In this document: piece after piece, positions 11,861-23,085 of the stretch | How the letters are laid out: each line of letters opens with the position of its first letter | How positions within the stretch are numbered: the stretch's first letter is position 1 | DNA from: Brasenia schreberi | Lineage: Eukaryota; Streptophyta; Magnoliopsida; Nymphaeales; Cabombaceae | Length of the DNA: 64,000 bases | Reading direction: 5' to 3' | NCBI GenBank assembly: GCA_036023115.1 | Contig: JAYKKT010000048.1 | Location: 8,600,001 to 8,664,000 of the forward strand | Made by a program: the position numbers and the translations under genes | The notes under the pieces: generated by a model | What the model was told of the DNA's origin: nothing | The model's input: only the letters and a program-made list of their open reading frames with translations | Database searches by the model: none

Positions 11861-14290
11861 AGTTTTGATCTATCCAACATTAAAGTTAAGAAATCTTCAG
11901 TAATATTTTGCACAGACAGGTGAAATATTTGGATTAATTAGTATTCAACCGCTCGATCTGAATTCAACCCGTCGACATTCCTGACTTTCATGTATGCAAT
12001 ACTTGCATTTATACAAAGAATGCTTCTATTCTGTTCAAAGATGAGTGGGCATGACTATAAGAAACCTGTTTTGGATTTGACCCAAATTAGAATGGGTCCT
12101 CACCTAAAACCAGTATCAGTTTCAACTCAAGTCGTGACGAACTCAAAATCTGAAAAGTTCCACCGTTCTATATCAAAAAATAAGTGCTTTGTAGACATGA
12201 AATAGAAGTGTCTCATCCGAAGTACAAGTAGGCCTTACTCCATAAAAATTCCTCAGCCCGCCAAGCTATATTTAGCAGATGTTAGATGGCGCAGGAGAGA
12301 GCATGACGACAACCAAGAATCAGTTTAGCTGACTGCAATTTGGATAAAACTTGGTTTTCAATGGTGGGTGGCATTGCTGCAGCAGAAGCAATGCTCAAAT
12401 AGATCAATATATAGCCATAAGAAAGATATGCATGCAACTACGCTTGCATTATTGCTCCTTTATTTAAAGTCTGTTCTTCTCAATCCTTTCTTTTCTTTTC
12501 GTCTGGTTGTTAGCGTTTTGTTTTTCTGCACACTGATATCGTGAACCCTACACACGTTTGCAGGCTTCCCACATAAGCGACCAAAGAGAACAGGAAGACG
12601 CCTCCCGTGACTCTCTCTCTCTGCTGCTGCCAAAAGACAAAATCCTTCAGTACTGTGATAACGTACAAACTTTGCCTTTCATTGTCTCCTGTTTTTCTAC
12701 CTTCTTCGGTTTGGCTGTTATAAAGCATCTCCACTAACTCTCCTTTACCTTCTTCGGTTTGGGCAGGATGGATCCATCCGAAACTTTTTTTGTAGCTTAT
12801 GAAAAGTTTCACCACTCCCAACAAAAAATAATTAATTCTTTAGAGGAAAGCAGGTTAACTTGCAGTGGGGTTGCACCTTGCCAACTCTTTTGAGTGAGGA
12901 AATGTGTGTGTGAGAGAGATGAACGTATAATCCACTTATTAGGTCTTGGTGGAGAGAGAAATCTTTTTGTGATTGTTTCGGCAAGAAAACTTGAAAGAAG
13001 AGAAAACAAGGTATTTTTCGAAAACAAGATAAAGAAGCAATTATTCTTCTTCATCCTCGCACCAATTTCATTGTACCTTTGGATAAGGAACTCATGGCAT
13101 TGGCCTCCTTGTTATAAAAAGAAAATATATTTAAATAAGAACTTTATATAGATACATACAGACGCAGATAAAATAAGAGATAATCTGGTCCTCAGTAGAG
13201 TCCGAAAATCAGTAGAGTCCGAAAATTTTGAGCCATTGGTGGATAGAATTTGGTTTTCCTATATAAGGGTGTCTGTGTGGATGTTTCTAGGAAGTTGGAT
13301 TATCTTATGCATGTAGAGATAGATAGATTGACATCATGAGATACAGAAGTGGAACACCAGTTAAGACTCACACTTTGGAGCTTCTAATGGGGTTCACCAA
13401 AAAGACTGATGTCATGACCATGATATTATGTATTCAACGTGGCTGAACTCCTCGTATTCAGCAAGAGACTCGTCATATTATAGAAATGTCTTAGGTTGTG
13501 AAACCAAGTTATTGTACAATCTTGGAGAATATTAATGTACTCTTTTCTCTCTCTTTCTATTATATAGAGAGAGAAAGAGAGAGAGAGAGAGAGAGGAAAG
13601 CATGCACTAATGTTCACCAAGATTTTATATTCACCAAGATTTTATAGTAACTTCATGCTAAAATCAAGCATATATATAAAGAGAGAGAAAGTAGTACATA
13701 TTTAATACTCAATCCTACTCGATGACTTATTTTTGCATAGTTTCATCATTTCAACTACTCTAGCATTTTCTACAACTCCTTCACTATCTAATATTACCTT
13801 CTATCGATCAAAATCATGGTAATACCATTAAAACCACTTAAAAACCTAAATAAAATTATATATAAATATTTGAATTTTAAAGTGGTTTTAATAATGGTAT
13901 TAGTAGTTTTGATTGATGAAAAGTGATTTCTTGCTATGAAAAAGTTGATAAAGTAACTTATAGTGGAACCATGAACGAGATATTAAGTATCTATTACTAA
14001 TATACGTGAGCGCGCACGTGCTTGCGTTCAGAAAATACCATCCTTCTTTCACGATTTTCTGTGATACGGGTTTCATCAAGTCTATTGTCTACGATGCATT
14101 GCGAATGGTTGTGTTCTACTTCACCTCGAAGAAGGTTCCTTGACATTAAGAAAAGCACGAAATTTGATGACACTAGCCGCCGAAAGTAGTTGCAAGAGGT
14201 CGCTGGATGCCAGCATCGACCTACAAGTGCTTGGTTGAACAACTGAATTTTCTAAAACCAAGGGTTTTACCATCACAAACAATAATAATG
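11861..14290. other. Intergenic DNA without a recognisable gene
   Basis: Mixed AT-rich sequence. Small local repeats include a 17-bp unit repeated twice near 13193-13226 (CAGTAGAGTCCGAAAAT) and a 16-bp unit repeated twice near 13614-13645. Open frames at 12510-12824 (-) and 12809-13054 (-) show no domain, start context or splice pattern I can support. Confidence 0.5.
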
Positions 14291-14400
14291 CGCACCCAAA
14301 GCGTTAGCTCAACGGCTGGCGCTCTAGCGTTGTTGTTGTTGGGAAGTTCGACTTCCAGCGGGTGCATGTGTGGCTTCAGCTTACTCTTGCAATAAAAAAT
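14291..14400 (+). mobile_element. tRNA-derived SINE, copy 1
   Basis: A tRNA-like head begins GCACCCAAAGCG and carries an A-box-like TTAGCTCAACGGC and a B-box-like GAAGTTCGACTTCC at pol III spacing. It closes with GCGGGTGC, complementary to its start. An A-rich AATAAAAAATAATAAT tail follows. A second, clearly related head lies 390 bp downstream. Confidence 0.65.
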
Positions 14401-14411
14401 AATAATAAAAA

Positions 14412-14523
14412 TGAAAATGACCCATGATTCAAACGTGAATATGTGTGTCTTCAGCTTCCTCTTGTAATAAAATAATAATAATAATAATAATGAAAATGAC
14501 CCATGATTCAAACGTGAATTCAT
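14412..14523 (+). repeat. Direct duplication behind SINE copy 1
   Basis: The block GAAAATGACCCATGATTCAA plus its continuation to CGTGAAT occurs at about 14413-14440 and again at about 14490-14518. The copies are separated by a repeat of the SINE tail region (CTTCAGCTTNCTCTTGYAATAAA...). This looks like local duplication of the SINE 3' end and flank. Confidence 0.7.
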
Positions 14524-14682
14524 GAACTCTTTCTTTTTTAATTTTTAGAGAGAAATTCCTTTTAAGAGCCATCGGCCAATCAGTAGCAAAGAAAGAGTTC
14601 CGCATGAGCCATTTTAGAAGGCCTACCCCCAGAACTAGTAAGAATGTTCTTATTCATTACTTGGAGAAAGAAGATGCAATCA

Positions 14683-14750
14683 GCACCCAGAGCGGTAGTT
14701 CAATGGCCCGGCGCTTAGACGCCGTTTGCGTTGTTGGAGTTCAACTCCTG
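14683..14750 (+). mobile_element. tRNA-derived SINE, copy 2 (head only)
   Basis: The head starts GCACCCAGAGCGGTAGTTCA and has a B-box-like GGAGTTCAACTCC, matching copy 1 in order and spacing. It has no A-rich tail and runs straight into phytocyanin-like coding sequence at 14751. Confidence 0.6.
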
Positions 14751-14752
14751 AG

Positions 14753-15028
14753 TTCTACTACAACAGCGGTGACACCATCTTCAAGATTGATCGATCGGAT
14801 CTGTTCTACTTCATCGGTGGGGTCTCAGGCCACTGCCAGAGGGGACAGAAGATGATCATCAAGGTGCTGGGTGAGCCCTCTTCACCAACCACCCCCTCCT
14901 CTCCTTCTTCACCATCGAATTCATCCAGTGCAGCAGCGCCAATTCCATTTATATCAGTCATCGTTGGTTCCTTACCCCTATCATTGATTGCTTCTCACTT
15001 GCTGGCTTTGTTTCTCTCACGGTCCTAG
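14753..15028 (+). pseudogene. Truncated early-nodulin-like protein (phytocyanin) C-terminal part
   Basis: The frame reads FYYNSGDTIFKIDRS, then LFYFIGGVSGHCQRGQKM, the C-terminal half of a plastocyanin-like domain with its disulfide Cys. A Pro/Ser/Thr/Ala-rich arabinogalactan-like linker and a hydrophobic tail follow (ISVIVGSLPLSLIASHLLAL), typical of a GPI-anchor signal, then a stop at 15026. Early-nodulin-like proteins are secreted, GPI-anchored cell-surface proteins. The signal peptide and first half of the domain are absent: coding sequence begins immediately after a SINE head. No exon with the missing part was found upstream, so this is called a broken gene. A distant or unrecognised first exon cannot be fully excluded. 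Confidence 0.8.
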
Positions 15029-15267
15029 TGCGCGCCATGTCACAGTTATCTTGTCACTACAAATTGGTTATTTTTAGTTCTTCTTGTTCTTGGGGTGCTT
15101 AGGTTGAGTTACTGGATCAGCAGTACATTGATTTTGTTTATTTGAAGTTGTTAATCCTTCAATGGTTTTTCAATAACATGTGAATCTATTAATAATACTC
15201 TTATTTGTCAAGTGCTTGTTTAACTTGTGACTTTACTATAGTACTCTTATATTTATTTATTTATAAG
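15029..15267. other. Flank of the phytocyanin fragment
   Basis: Probable former 3' untranslated sequence followed by AT-rich DNA. It ends at the 12-bp target duplication of the RTE insertion. Confidence 0.45.
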
Positions 15268-15279
15268 AGTCAAATATAG

Positions 15280-15746
15280 TTAAAAGGTAAATATTATAGA
15301 GCACCAATTAAACCTGTCATGTTTTATGGTTCTTAGTGTTGGACAGTATAAAAGATGTCTATAACAGAAATGAAGATGTTGGGATGGATGAGTGGTCATA
15401 TAAGAAAAGATCGTATCCATAATGAGGTTATTAGAAACAAATTAGGAGTGACACCAATAGAGGATAAATTGAGAGAATATATCTTTTCAGATGTTTTGGA
15501 CATATAGAAAGAAGATCAAAAGAAGAACTTCTAAGAAGGTATGAAAAACTAAATTTGGAAAGTATTAAAATAGGTAGAGGACTACCACAAAAGTATTGAA
15601 AAGAAACAATAAAGAATGATCTAGCTTATTGTGAGTTAACTGCTAACATGACACATGATAGGGCTATGTGGAAATAAAGAATCCATGTAGCCGACCCCGT
15701 CTAGTATGGGAAAAGGCTTAGTTGTTGTTGTTGTTGTTGTTGTTGT
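15280..15746 (+). mobile_element. RTE LINE 3' fragment with a 12-bp target-site duplication
   Basis: The insert starts at TTAAAAGGTAAATATTATAG, matching the RTE copy in the NPH3 intron from about 5885. It runs through degenerate RTE C-terminal sequence and ends GAAAAGGCTTAG plus nine TTG units. It is bounded by the exact repeat AGTCAAATATAG at 15268-15279 and 15747-15758. This shows a 5'-truncated LINE insertion by target-primed reverse transcription. Reading frames are interrupted. Confidence 0.92.
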
Positions 15747-15983
15747 AGTCAAATATAGAACTAGAATTCCAAAGCGGGTTGTTATATATTTATCGTATCT
15801 TTGAAGGTCTCAACCAATTCATCTCTTTAGATGAATGAATTTAAAAAGGAAAAAGTTATATTCTATGTATATATATATATATATATTTTCAAATATATAC
15901 TTTGTTGCTTTTAAACTCAATGATTTATCTCTTAATATAGATGGCTGACATTTTTAAAGATCCTTAAACATATAAAGTGATAA

Positions 15984-15984
<1 letters not shown>

Positions 15985-16033
<49 letters not shown>
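15985..16033. repeat. AT microsatellite
   Basis: About 24 uninterrupted AT units. Confidence 0.95.
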
Positions 16034-16036
<3 letters not shown>

Positions 16037-17221
16037 TGAAAAATCTACCATGCTTGTCATGTTACATCCTTGTTATATCTTTGAAAATTCCAATCATACA
16101 TCTTAATAGATAGATAGTTAAGTTTAGAGTGAAAAGCAAAAAGTATATTTGTATGTATACTTAATTCTTATATATCTTTTGTTTTAAACTCAATCATTCA
16201 TTTTCTAAAATAGATGGTTAAGAATTTTAAGGATTATCAAACTTACAAAGGAGCAAGTATGTTACACTTGATATATATAGAGAGAGATAGAGAGATTGGA
16301 TCTTGCCCACTTATTGGTTTTAGATGGAATAAGTGTAATAACAATCTCTCTCTTACTTTTTCAAAACTCTTTCAAAAATTTAAATTATACGATTGCCACC
16401 CAAAAGAAATGGGTGAGCACAATCCAGTTTTCTTAGATAGCTTCATGCCAAACTTTACTAGAGACGTGACAAAGTAGATTTTTGAGTCAATATCTATGGA
16501 AAGATCGATAACATTTAATGTGAATAGCATGCATTAAATGCAATATATGATATTACTATCATCTGACATACGGTGGTAATAGTCAAGTAATATTTAGTAT
16601 GGCCAAACAACTCTTATATATATATATATATATATTAAAAAAGAAAAAGAAGAAAAAGAAGCAAGTGAATATCTTTTGTAGAGATCATATTCTTGATTGT
16701 CTCCCTCACCGTTATTACCGACCACGCACACTTGCATTGAATACAATCATATGAAAGCGACATTGCAATAAGATGCTCCATATCTGGAATCTTTTCTTAT
16801 AAATAAAATACTGATAACATATGTTTTACTATATAATTTTCCAATTAAGTTATTGATAATAATCGCCTAAAATATTGGCAAAAGAATTACCCAAGATAGA
16901 ATGGATAACAGGAAGGTTGAAGTACAACAATGGTGCTTCGTAACTCCATTTCCCAATTTCCGGTCCCACAGGTAATGGACGTTCATCTGGTATCGAGATT
17001 GTTGGTCGGACCATGCTCGACCGTCATCAACCACACATCGTTGATGCGTGCATGTGAGCCCGATAACGTGGTACATATGCCCCTACTGCATGCGAGTCCA
17101 TGGCCACATGGCCTGTCACGCTTGAGGGTTTCATTGGTTGCCAATTTTCTAAAATCTATATGCACGGTAGACTGACGGCTTAACTCCCACTCTTTCTCTC
17201 TCTTTGTAGAGAGAATTTTTT

Positions 17222-17222
<1 letters not shown>

Positions 17223-17272
<50 letters not shown>
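17223..17272. repeat. AT microsatellite
   Basis: About 25 uninterrupted AT units. Confidence 0.95.
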
Positions 17273-17276
<4 letters not shown>

Positions 17277-18026
17277 TACATTTAAGTGTTGTAAATCCAA
17301 TCAAATTTAAATGATCACTAAAGATGAATACTTAAGATTTTCTTAGACTTACTAGCATTTAAGTGTAATAGCATATACCACACACTCTCTCTATATATTA
17401 TATATATAACTTATGCTAATTGTTCTCCTTAATCCAATCTAAGTAAATTGTTGAAACAAAGCTTTATATATATATATATATATATGTATGCTAGTTGGTC
17501 TCATTCATCCAATAAAAGTAGATTACTTTCACAAACCTTACATGCTTGAGGGTATATATATATATTCTGTTTTCTTTTTTTTCTTTTAATTTTGCATTAA
17601 TTTTGGTAGAAAAAGAAAACTTTTTTGGAAACATGTTTAAAAGTGTTTATCAACTCTTCTAGATGCCGACATTAGATGGAATAGTATCAACTAATGTAAA
17701 CTATACAAATAACCAGTACATACCACCATACCACTATTAAATTCATGCTTAAGTCTACTTATATTAAATATCAAGTATGAAAAATACAATAGTCATTTTC
17801 ACTTTTAAATTTAAGATCTTTACGTAGATTTAAACATGGATAAAAGTGTTTATATACTGATTTCTCTTTGTTCTCGCTCTTCTTCTCTCTCTATTTATCT
17901 ATCTATATATTTCTTTTCCAACAAATTCTCTGCCATAGTGCCATCCACCTATGAGGTTTTCCCTAAATATAAACACGCATGTGACTACGGCGATAACAAT
18001 ATCAAAGGGTTGATAAAAGGGTGTGC

Positions 18027-18040
18027 AATTATATATTTAA
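18027..18040 (+). promoter_or_regulatory. Probable TATA box of the ABCG gene
   Basis: ATTATATATTTAAT lies about 100 bases before the ATG at 18141, a usual plant TATA-to-start distance. The assignment is positional only. Confidence 0.45.
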
Positions 18041-18140
18041 TCCATGAAGATTGCTAAGACGACTGCGAAGTGCCAACCGTTCCTTAAAACTTGTCATCCT
18101 CCCTCATGCGGAGCATTCCCTCTCCCCATCTCTCACCACC

Positions 18141-19997
18141 ATGTCCAACCCACCACCATTAACACCTTCCTCTACCACCGTCTCACTGCCACTGCCACCA
18201 CCACCACCACCATTACCTTCGGCACCATTGACGCCGCCGTCCTCCTTGCCACCGGACCAGCAGAAGACATACTGCCTCACTGCATCCGGTATCTCCTATG
18301 CCAAGCCTACTACCCACCTCACCACCCTCTTAACACACTGCACCACTCCCCTATCGCCGACGTTCATCCTCCGTAACATCTCCTTCACAGCAAACCCTGG
18401 CGAAGTCCTCGCCATCGTCGGCCCTAGCGGTGCCGGCAAGTCGACACTGTTCGACATACTCTCAGCACGTACTGCCCCCACCGCTGGTTCCCTCCTCCTC
18501 AATTCCCAGCCTCTCCATCCTCAGAGCTACCGCCGTCTGTGCGCCTATGTACCCCAGCACGACGCATCTTTGCCGCTTCTCACCGTCGCCGAGACCTTTA
18601 CTTACACCGCCTGTCTCCTCTTCCCCCACCGCGATCGCCACCAACTCAGCTCCCTCGTCTTCTCTCTCTTATCGGAGCTCCGTCTCTCGCACCTCGGTGA
18701 CGAGCGCCTTGCCTCCGGTCTCTCTGGCGGGGAGAGGCGGCGTGTCTCCATCGGTCTGAGCCTTCTCCACGACCCTGCCGTGCTTCTCCTCGACGAGCCC
18801 ACGTCCGGTCTCGATAGCGCTTCCGCTCATCACGTCCTTCTCACGCTTAACAACACCGCCGCCTACCACCGACGTACCGTCATTCTCTCCATCCACCAGC
18901 CAAGCTATCGCATTCTTGCTACTATCCACTCTCTTCTCCTCCTCTCTAAAGGAAGAGTGGTTCACCATGGTGATCTCTCTTCTCTCCAACTCTTTCTTCT
19001 CTCAAAAGGCTTCACTCTCCCCCCTCAACTCAACGCATTGGAGTACGCAATGGAGGTACTTAACCAGCTTCCTTTATACGAAAAGGAAGACTCTCTCTCT
19101 TCAGTATCTTCAAAAAAGGACTCTCTCAACGTCTGTTCCGTTGGGTATTCGAGTTCAAGGATAAATGAAATATCTACGCTATCGAAAAGGTTTTTCAAGA
19201 TCGTTTACAGGACGAAGCAATTGCTTTTGGCTAACACCATCGAGGCCATCGGTGTGGGAATCCTTTTGGGAACGATTTATATCAACATTGGTTTCGATAA
19301 GAAGGGGATCGAAAAGAGGCTGGGATTATTTGCATTCACTCTAACGTTTCTTCTCTCTTCGACGACGGAGACGTTGCCGATTTTCGTGGACGAGAGGCCC
19401 ATCTTGCTGAGAGAGACGACTAGCGGTGTTTACAGAGTTTCTTCTCATCTTATAGCCAACACCGTCGTCTTCCTTCCGTATTTGTTAGCGATCGCGTGTA
19501 TGTACTCGATCTCGGTCTATTTCTTAGTGGGTTTATGTGCTTCATGGCAGGCTTTTGCATACTTTGTGTTAGTCATATGGGTGGTGGTCTTGATGGCGAA
19601 CTCATTCGTGCTGTTCTTGAGCTCGATCGCGCCGAATTTCATCGCCGGCACGTCGTTGGTCACCGTCTGCCTGGCTGGATTCTTCCTGTTTTCCGGTTAT
19701 TTCATTTCGAAAGATAATATTCCGCCCTACTGGATCTTCATGCACTACTTCTCTCTTTACAAGTATGCGTTGGATGCGTTGCTGATCAATGAGTACTCTT
19801 GCTTGGCGAAGAGATGCTTCATAAGGTTTGAAGAGACGGACGTGTGTGTGGTGACGGGAAAGGACGTGTTGGAAGGGAGGGGGCTTCATGAGCACCAGAG
19901 ATGGACGAATATACAGGTAATGATAGGGTTCTTTGTGTTCTACCGTGTTCTTTGCTTCCTTGTTTTGAAGAGGAGGGCGTCTATATCAAAAAGATAA
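18141..19997 (+). CDS. ABC transporter G family half-transporter (ABCG4/ABCG8-like)
   Basis: A single exon encodes 618 residues. The nucleotide-binding domain comes first, as in ABCG proteins: Walker A GPSGAGKST at 94-102, Q-loop region YVPQHD, signature LSGGE at 194-198, Walker B LLLDEP at 215-220 and the H-loop in SIHQPS at 250-255. About six membrane segments follow from roughly 365 to 608. Conserved landmarks include DERPILLRE, SSHLIANT, LFSGYFIS and NEYSC, and the C-terminal KR end is typical of this clade. The frame stays open upstream to 18051, but ATG 18141 gives the family-like N terminus after a Pro-rich lead. Related Arabidopsis proteins are intronless and export lipidic or hormone-type substrates; the substrate here is unknown. 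Half-transporters must dimerise. The first half is notably C-rich compared with the second. No damage is seen. Confidence 0.95.
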   Translation: MSNPPPLTPSSTTVSLPLPPPPPPLPSAPLTPPSSLPPDQQKTYCLTASGISYAKPTTHLTTLLTHCTTPLSPTFILRNISFTANPGEVLAIVGPSGAGKSTLFDILSARTAPTAGSLLLNSQPLHPQSYRRLCAYVPQHDASLPLLTVAETFTYTACLLFPHRDRHQLSSLVFSLLSELRLSHLGDERLASGLSGGERRRVSIGLSLLHDPAVLLLDEPTSGLDSASAHHVLLTLNNTAAYHRRTVILSIHQPSYRILATIHSLLLLSKGRVVHHGDLSSLQLFLLSKGFTLPPQLNALEYAMEVLNQLPLYEKEDSLSSVSSKKDSLNVCSVGYSSSRINEISTLSKRFFKIVYRTKQLLLANTIEAIGVGILLGTIYINIGFDKKGIEKRLGLFAFTLTFLLSSTTETLPIFVDERPILLRETTSGVYRVSSHLIANTVVFLPYLLAIACMYSISVYFLVGLCASWQAFAYFVLVIWVVVLMANSFVLFLSSIAPNFIAGTSLVTVCLAGFFLFSGYFISKDNIPPYWIFMHYFSLYKYALDALLINEYSCLAKRCFIRFEETDVCVVTGKDVLEGRGLHEHQRWTNIQVMIGFFVFYRVLCFLVLKRRASISKR

Positions 19998-20236
19998 TGT
20001 GAATTTGATGTATACTTCTTAGTACAGACTACAGATATCTTTATATGAGTGTGTTTAATTTTTCTCATTTATTCGATCTTCCGCATCTGTTGTTTATTCT
20101 TCGTGCATGATACTTGTTCTGTTTGCTTCATTTTGTAAACTGTTCTTTTGTTTTTTAGAATCTGCGAACTATTCCTTCTTACTGACTATTCTTTGTGTAA
20201 ATAAGTCAGTCACGGGAGTTCATATGAGTATGCCAG
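19998..20236. other. 3' flank of the ABCG gene
   Basis: T-rich sequence suited to a 3' untranslated region. A TGTAAATAAG motif near 20195 may serve as a polyadenylation signal. No further feature is seen. Confidence 0.4.
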
Positions 20237-20700
20237 AATGAGTGCGTGCATGGTTGTTGAATTAAATTCGGTGGGGAGGGGGAAGACGTAGCCGGTTCCG
20301 GTTCCACGGAAATCTGGAACTGCCTTCAAATTAGCCTCTCTGGGTCCGGTTCTATCAATTGAAGTCCAATTCTTGGTCCTGTATTATAACGGTTTCGTGT
20401 GATCGGTTTTCGATTTGGTTTAGTTTCGGTTTTGTTTGAACAAAAGATATGTATTAAAGGCGAGAACCAATAGCCAAAATAGATCGTTGATTTGAAACCG
20501 TCTATTCTGGTTCTAGTTCAGTTCTCTAAAAAAAATAGAACTGTAACCGAACCAAAAAGGTCTCTGGTTCAGGCTGTCGTTCGGTGGTGTCAAACCAAAC
20601 AAGCTGTAAGCCTGTTAGAATCTTGGCAGGGTTCCTGAACCTAACGACATAAGGTTGGCTGACCTTATGGGGGCAATGAAACAGGTCCCAGTCTGGTTGT
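20237..20700. repeat. Degenerate hAT-like GGTTC-rich repeat
   Basis: Dense GGTTCCGGTTCC, GAACCG and GGTTTCG words on both strands match the composition of the TAGACATG repeat family. Terminal motifs are not preserved here. Confidence 0.5.
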
Positions 20701-21689
20701 GCTTGTCTCCATCAGCTCGTGGATTATATATATATATATATATACATACAAGAGTTTTTGTTTTTTCAATAAGAAGAATATTCGGGAAGAGCATTTATCT
20801 TAGTTTAATGAAAACGGATATATAAATAAGTTTTACATTTTAACGAGTTGTTTAATTATCAGTCTTGGCCATTGCCTAGCTGACAGGCTGCCTCCTGTAA
20901 GCATGGCTTGTCCTAAGCGACCAAACGATGGAAATTTATAAATAAAAGAGCCACGAACCCCTGCGGGATTGTTGTGCAGGCTTGCATCCCTTTATGTATG
21001 TGGCTCTCTTGTGTATTCAATACTTTATGCCATGAGAGAGAGAATGATCGTGCCTGTGGACTGTGTGTTTGCGCGTGTATGTGTGAGAGAGAGATTGTAT
21101 TTTATGTAAATAAGGCGTATGTAGCTAGGTGAGTGGACGTATCACTGCCACCAAAAAACACACAGATCGCCTCGTTCATTCCACGAAATTCGCCAAGAAA
21201 AAGAGTTCTTTCTTTGGTCATTCTCATCGTTCAGAGAAAAAGAAACAAAACGAAGAAAGTAAAGCTGCAAGAAGAAACGATAAAGCTCCTGTCTTACACT
21301 GCCCTGCTTTCTTCAGAATGCTTCCTCTGATTTTAGCATGCCACAATGAGGACACAACGAATCGACTGATCCGTCAAGTCCTATCATATGGATCGGATCT
21401 TGGATCGTATATATGGATCTTGGATCTCATTTCTACATACATATTGGTCCTTGTGAATCTGCCTTAAACCGATTTACGTTAATACATGTTGTGACATGAA
21501 ACCATTAGAGTCCCATTTGAATATTCAGTACCTTCCTCACCTTAAAGGCATTTGACCCGAATCCCGATAACAAGAAGGCTAAGCAAAACAAACCAAGCCT
21601 ACATACGAAAAGATGAGTCGCAACTTAAAGGTCACAAGTTCGACATGATAAATGTATATAGAATAATTCGAAGGATTTGTTGCATTAAG
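20701..21689. other. Intergenic DNA, no gene recognised
   Basis: It contains a short AT array near 20726-20744 and an open frame at 21129-21467 rich in Lys/Ser with no recognisable family. Nothing else can be supported. Confidence 0.5.
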
Positions 21690-21850
21690 TTTGAAAGTTA
21701 ATTTTGATTTACTTATATGTTGATGACATGTTTATTCTTTGCATTAATTTAGATAAGGTTAATGTTACAAAGAAATTCATGTCTAACAATTTTTATATGA
21801 GAATATTTGATGTTTATTTAGAAATTAGAATAATTAGAGAAAGATATAAC
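21690..21850 (+). pseudogene. Ty1/copia reverse-transcriptase fragment
   Basis: The frame from 21704 reads YLYVDDMFIL, the copia YVDD active-site box. Words resembling VTKKFMSNNF and LEIRIIRE follow, matching the stretch after YVDD in copia elements. The similarity stops near 21850. There are no LTRs around it. Confidence 0.75.
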
Positions 21851-22431
21851 ATTGCATGTGTCTTCGGCCTTCCATCGCACCATGAACTACAGACTCCAAC
21901 AAGAGCAAAGGTGATCGCCATTCGTTCGTTCTTTCTTTCTTTTTTAATGGGTGATAACCATATTGAGTAATAAGAATATTAATAGATCAAGGTAAAAGCA
22001 AAGAAAGATAATTCACATTGCTAAATTGTAAAATAGAGGTAAAAGGGATTGCCTAACACCATAATGCATGCCCGCAGCCGCACTCACTACGGTGAAAATA
22101 TGAAAAATACGCACTTTATATTAACACTATTAAATATATTTAAAACAATTAAACATTTTACTTCAATATTGTCATAATTGTCCAATCAATGCGAGCTTCC
22201 TTTGCTACGTGGCGACCAGTTATTGGTGGTAGATGGTGCTTGTGAACAGCAAGTGGTCACCGCAATCCCAAGGTTTTCATGCGTCTCCCACGAGTTCAGA
22301 GGCGCTCTACGGAAAGCGCGAATATGGCGAAGGAACGATGGCCACCAGAGTTGCTTCGTCGCTTAGCGCATGATCGTTTTGGAGTTTTGTTCTCTGGAAT
22401 TTGAAGCCCGCGTTTTGGGTTCACGGGCGAT

Positions 22432-22433
<2 letters not shown>
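21851..22433. other. Intergenic DNA, no gene recognised
   Basis: Between 22178 and 22366 there is a less AT-rich stretch with a short open frame, but no domain or homolog I recognise. Confidence 0.45.

Positions 22434-22488
<55 letters not shown>
22434..22488. repeat. CT microsatellite
   Basis: About 27 uninterrupted TC units. Confidence 0.95.
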
Positions 22489-22490
<2 letters not shown>

Positions 22491-22662
22491 GTGAACCCAA
22501 GTGGGCTGGCGTAGCAACAAACGACTTCTCTCGTTTTCTCAAAACAATGTCTTAACGAAGACAATAAGACAGAGAATCCATTGTTCTTTTACAGCGACGG
22601 GACTTAAATAGAAACTGGACATATCTCGGAACACCTCCCTCCCACTCCACTCTCTCTCTCAC

Positions 22663-22663
22663 G

Positions 22664-22705
<42 letters not shown>

Positions 22706-23051
22706 ATCCGAGTATACGGCATCTTGTTGGCACGATCACTGACGATTGCACAAGTAGTAATTCAAGGGTATCCTAACATTTCTATCTATTTATGTATTTG
22801 TACATATACATATATATGTATATATATATGTATATATATATATGTATATATGTGTATATATATATGTATATATGTATATATATATATGTATATATGTATA
22901 TATATATACATATATACATTCCGAGTATACGGCATCTTGTTGGCACGATCACTGACGATTGCACAAGTAGTAATTCAAGGGTATCCTAACATTTCTATCT
23001 ATTTATGTATTTGTCTATCTATATTATATATATATATATATACATAGATAA

Positions 23052-23055
<4 letters not shown>
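22663..23055. repeat. ATACAT/AT arrays with a duplicated 94-bp block
   Basis: A hexanucleotide ATACAT array (about 22663-22704) is followed by a unique 94-bp block at 22708-22801. Next comes a GTATAT/AT array, then the same 94-bp block again at 22921-23014 and more AT repeats. The two blocks appear identical, including CCGAGTATACGGCATCTTGT at their start. The 213-bp period suggests a recent tandem duplication mediated by the microsatellites. Confidence 0.92.

Positions 23056-23085
<30 letters not shown>

Larger units (their letters stand above)
15759..18026. other. AT-rich intergenic DNA with many AT microsatellites
   Basis: No gene is supported. AT dinucleotide arrays occur at about 15868-15886, 15985-16033, 16614-16635, 17223-17272 and 17465-17485. 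Open frames that cross these arrays (for example 16983-17300 on -) are artefacts of the repeats. Confidence 0.6.

Noticed and set aside
12510..13151. Three open frames on both strands
   Set aside because: No domains, splice context or plausible composition.
18051..18140. N-terminal extension of the ABCG frame
   Set aside because: It has no ATG before 18141 and the TATA box suits the 18141 start.
18296..18989. Antisense open frames within ABCG
   Set aside because: They are shadows of the C-rich coding strand.
21129..21467. Lys/Ser-rich open frame as a gene
   Set aside because: No family, start context or introns; likely chance.
22663..23055. Possible CRISPR-like array
   Set aside because: Only two 94-bp blocks separated by microsatellite; this is a plant tandem duplication.
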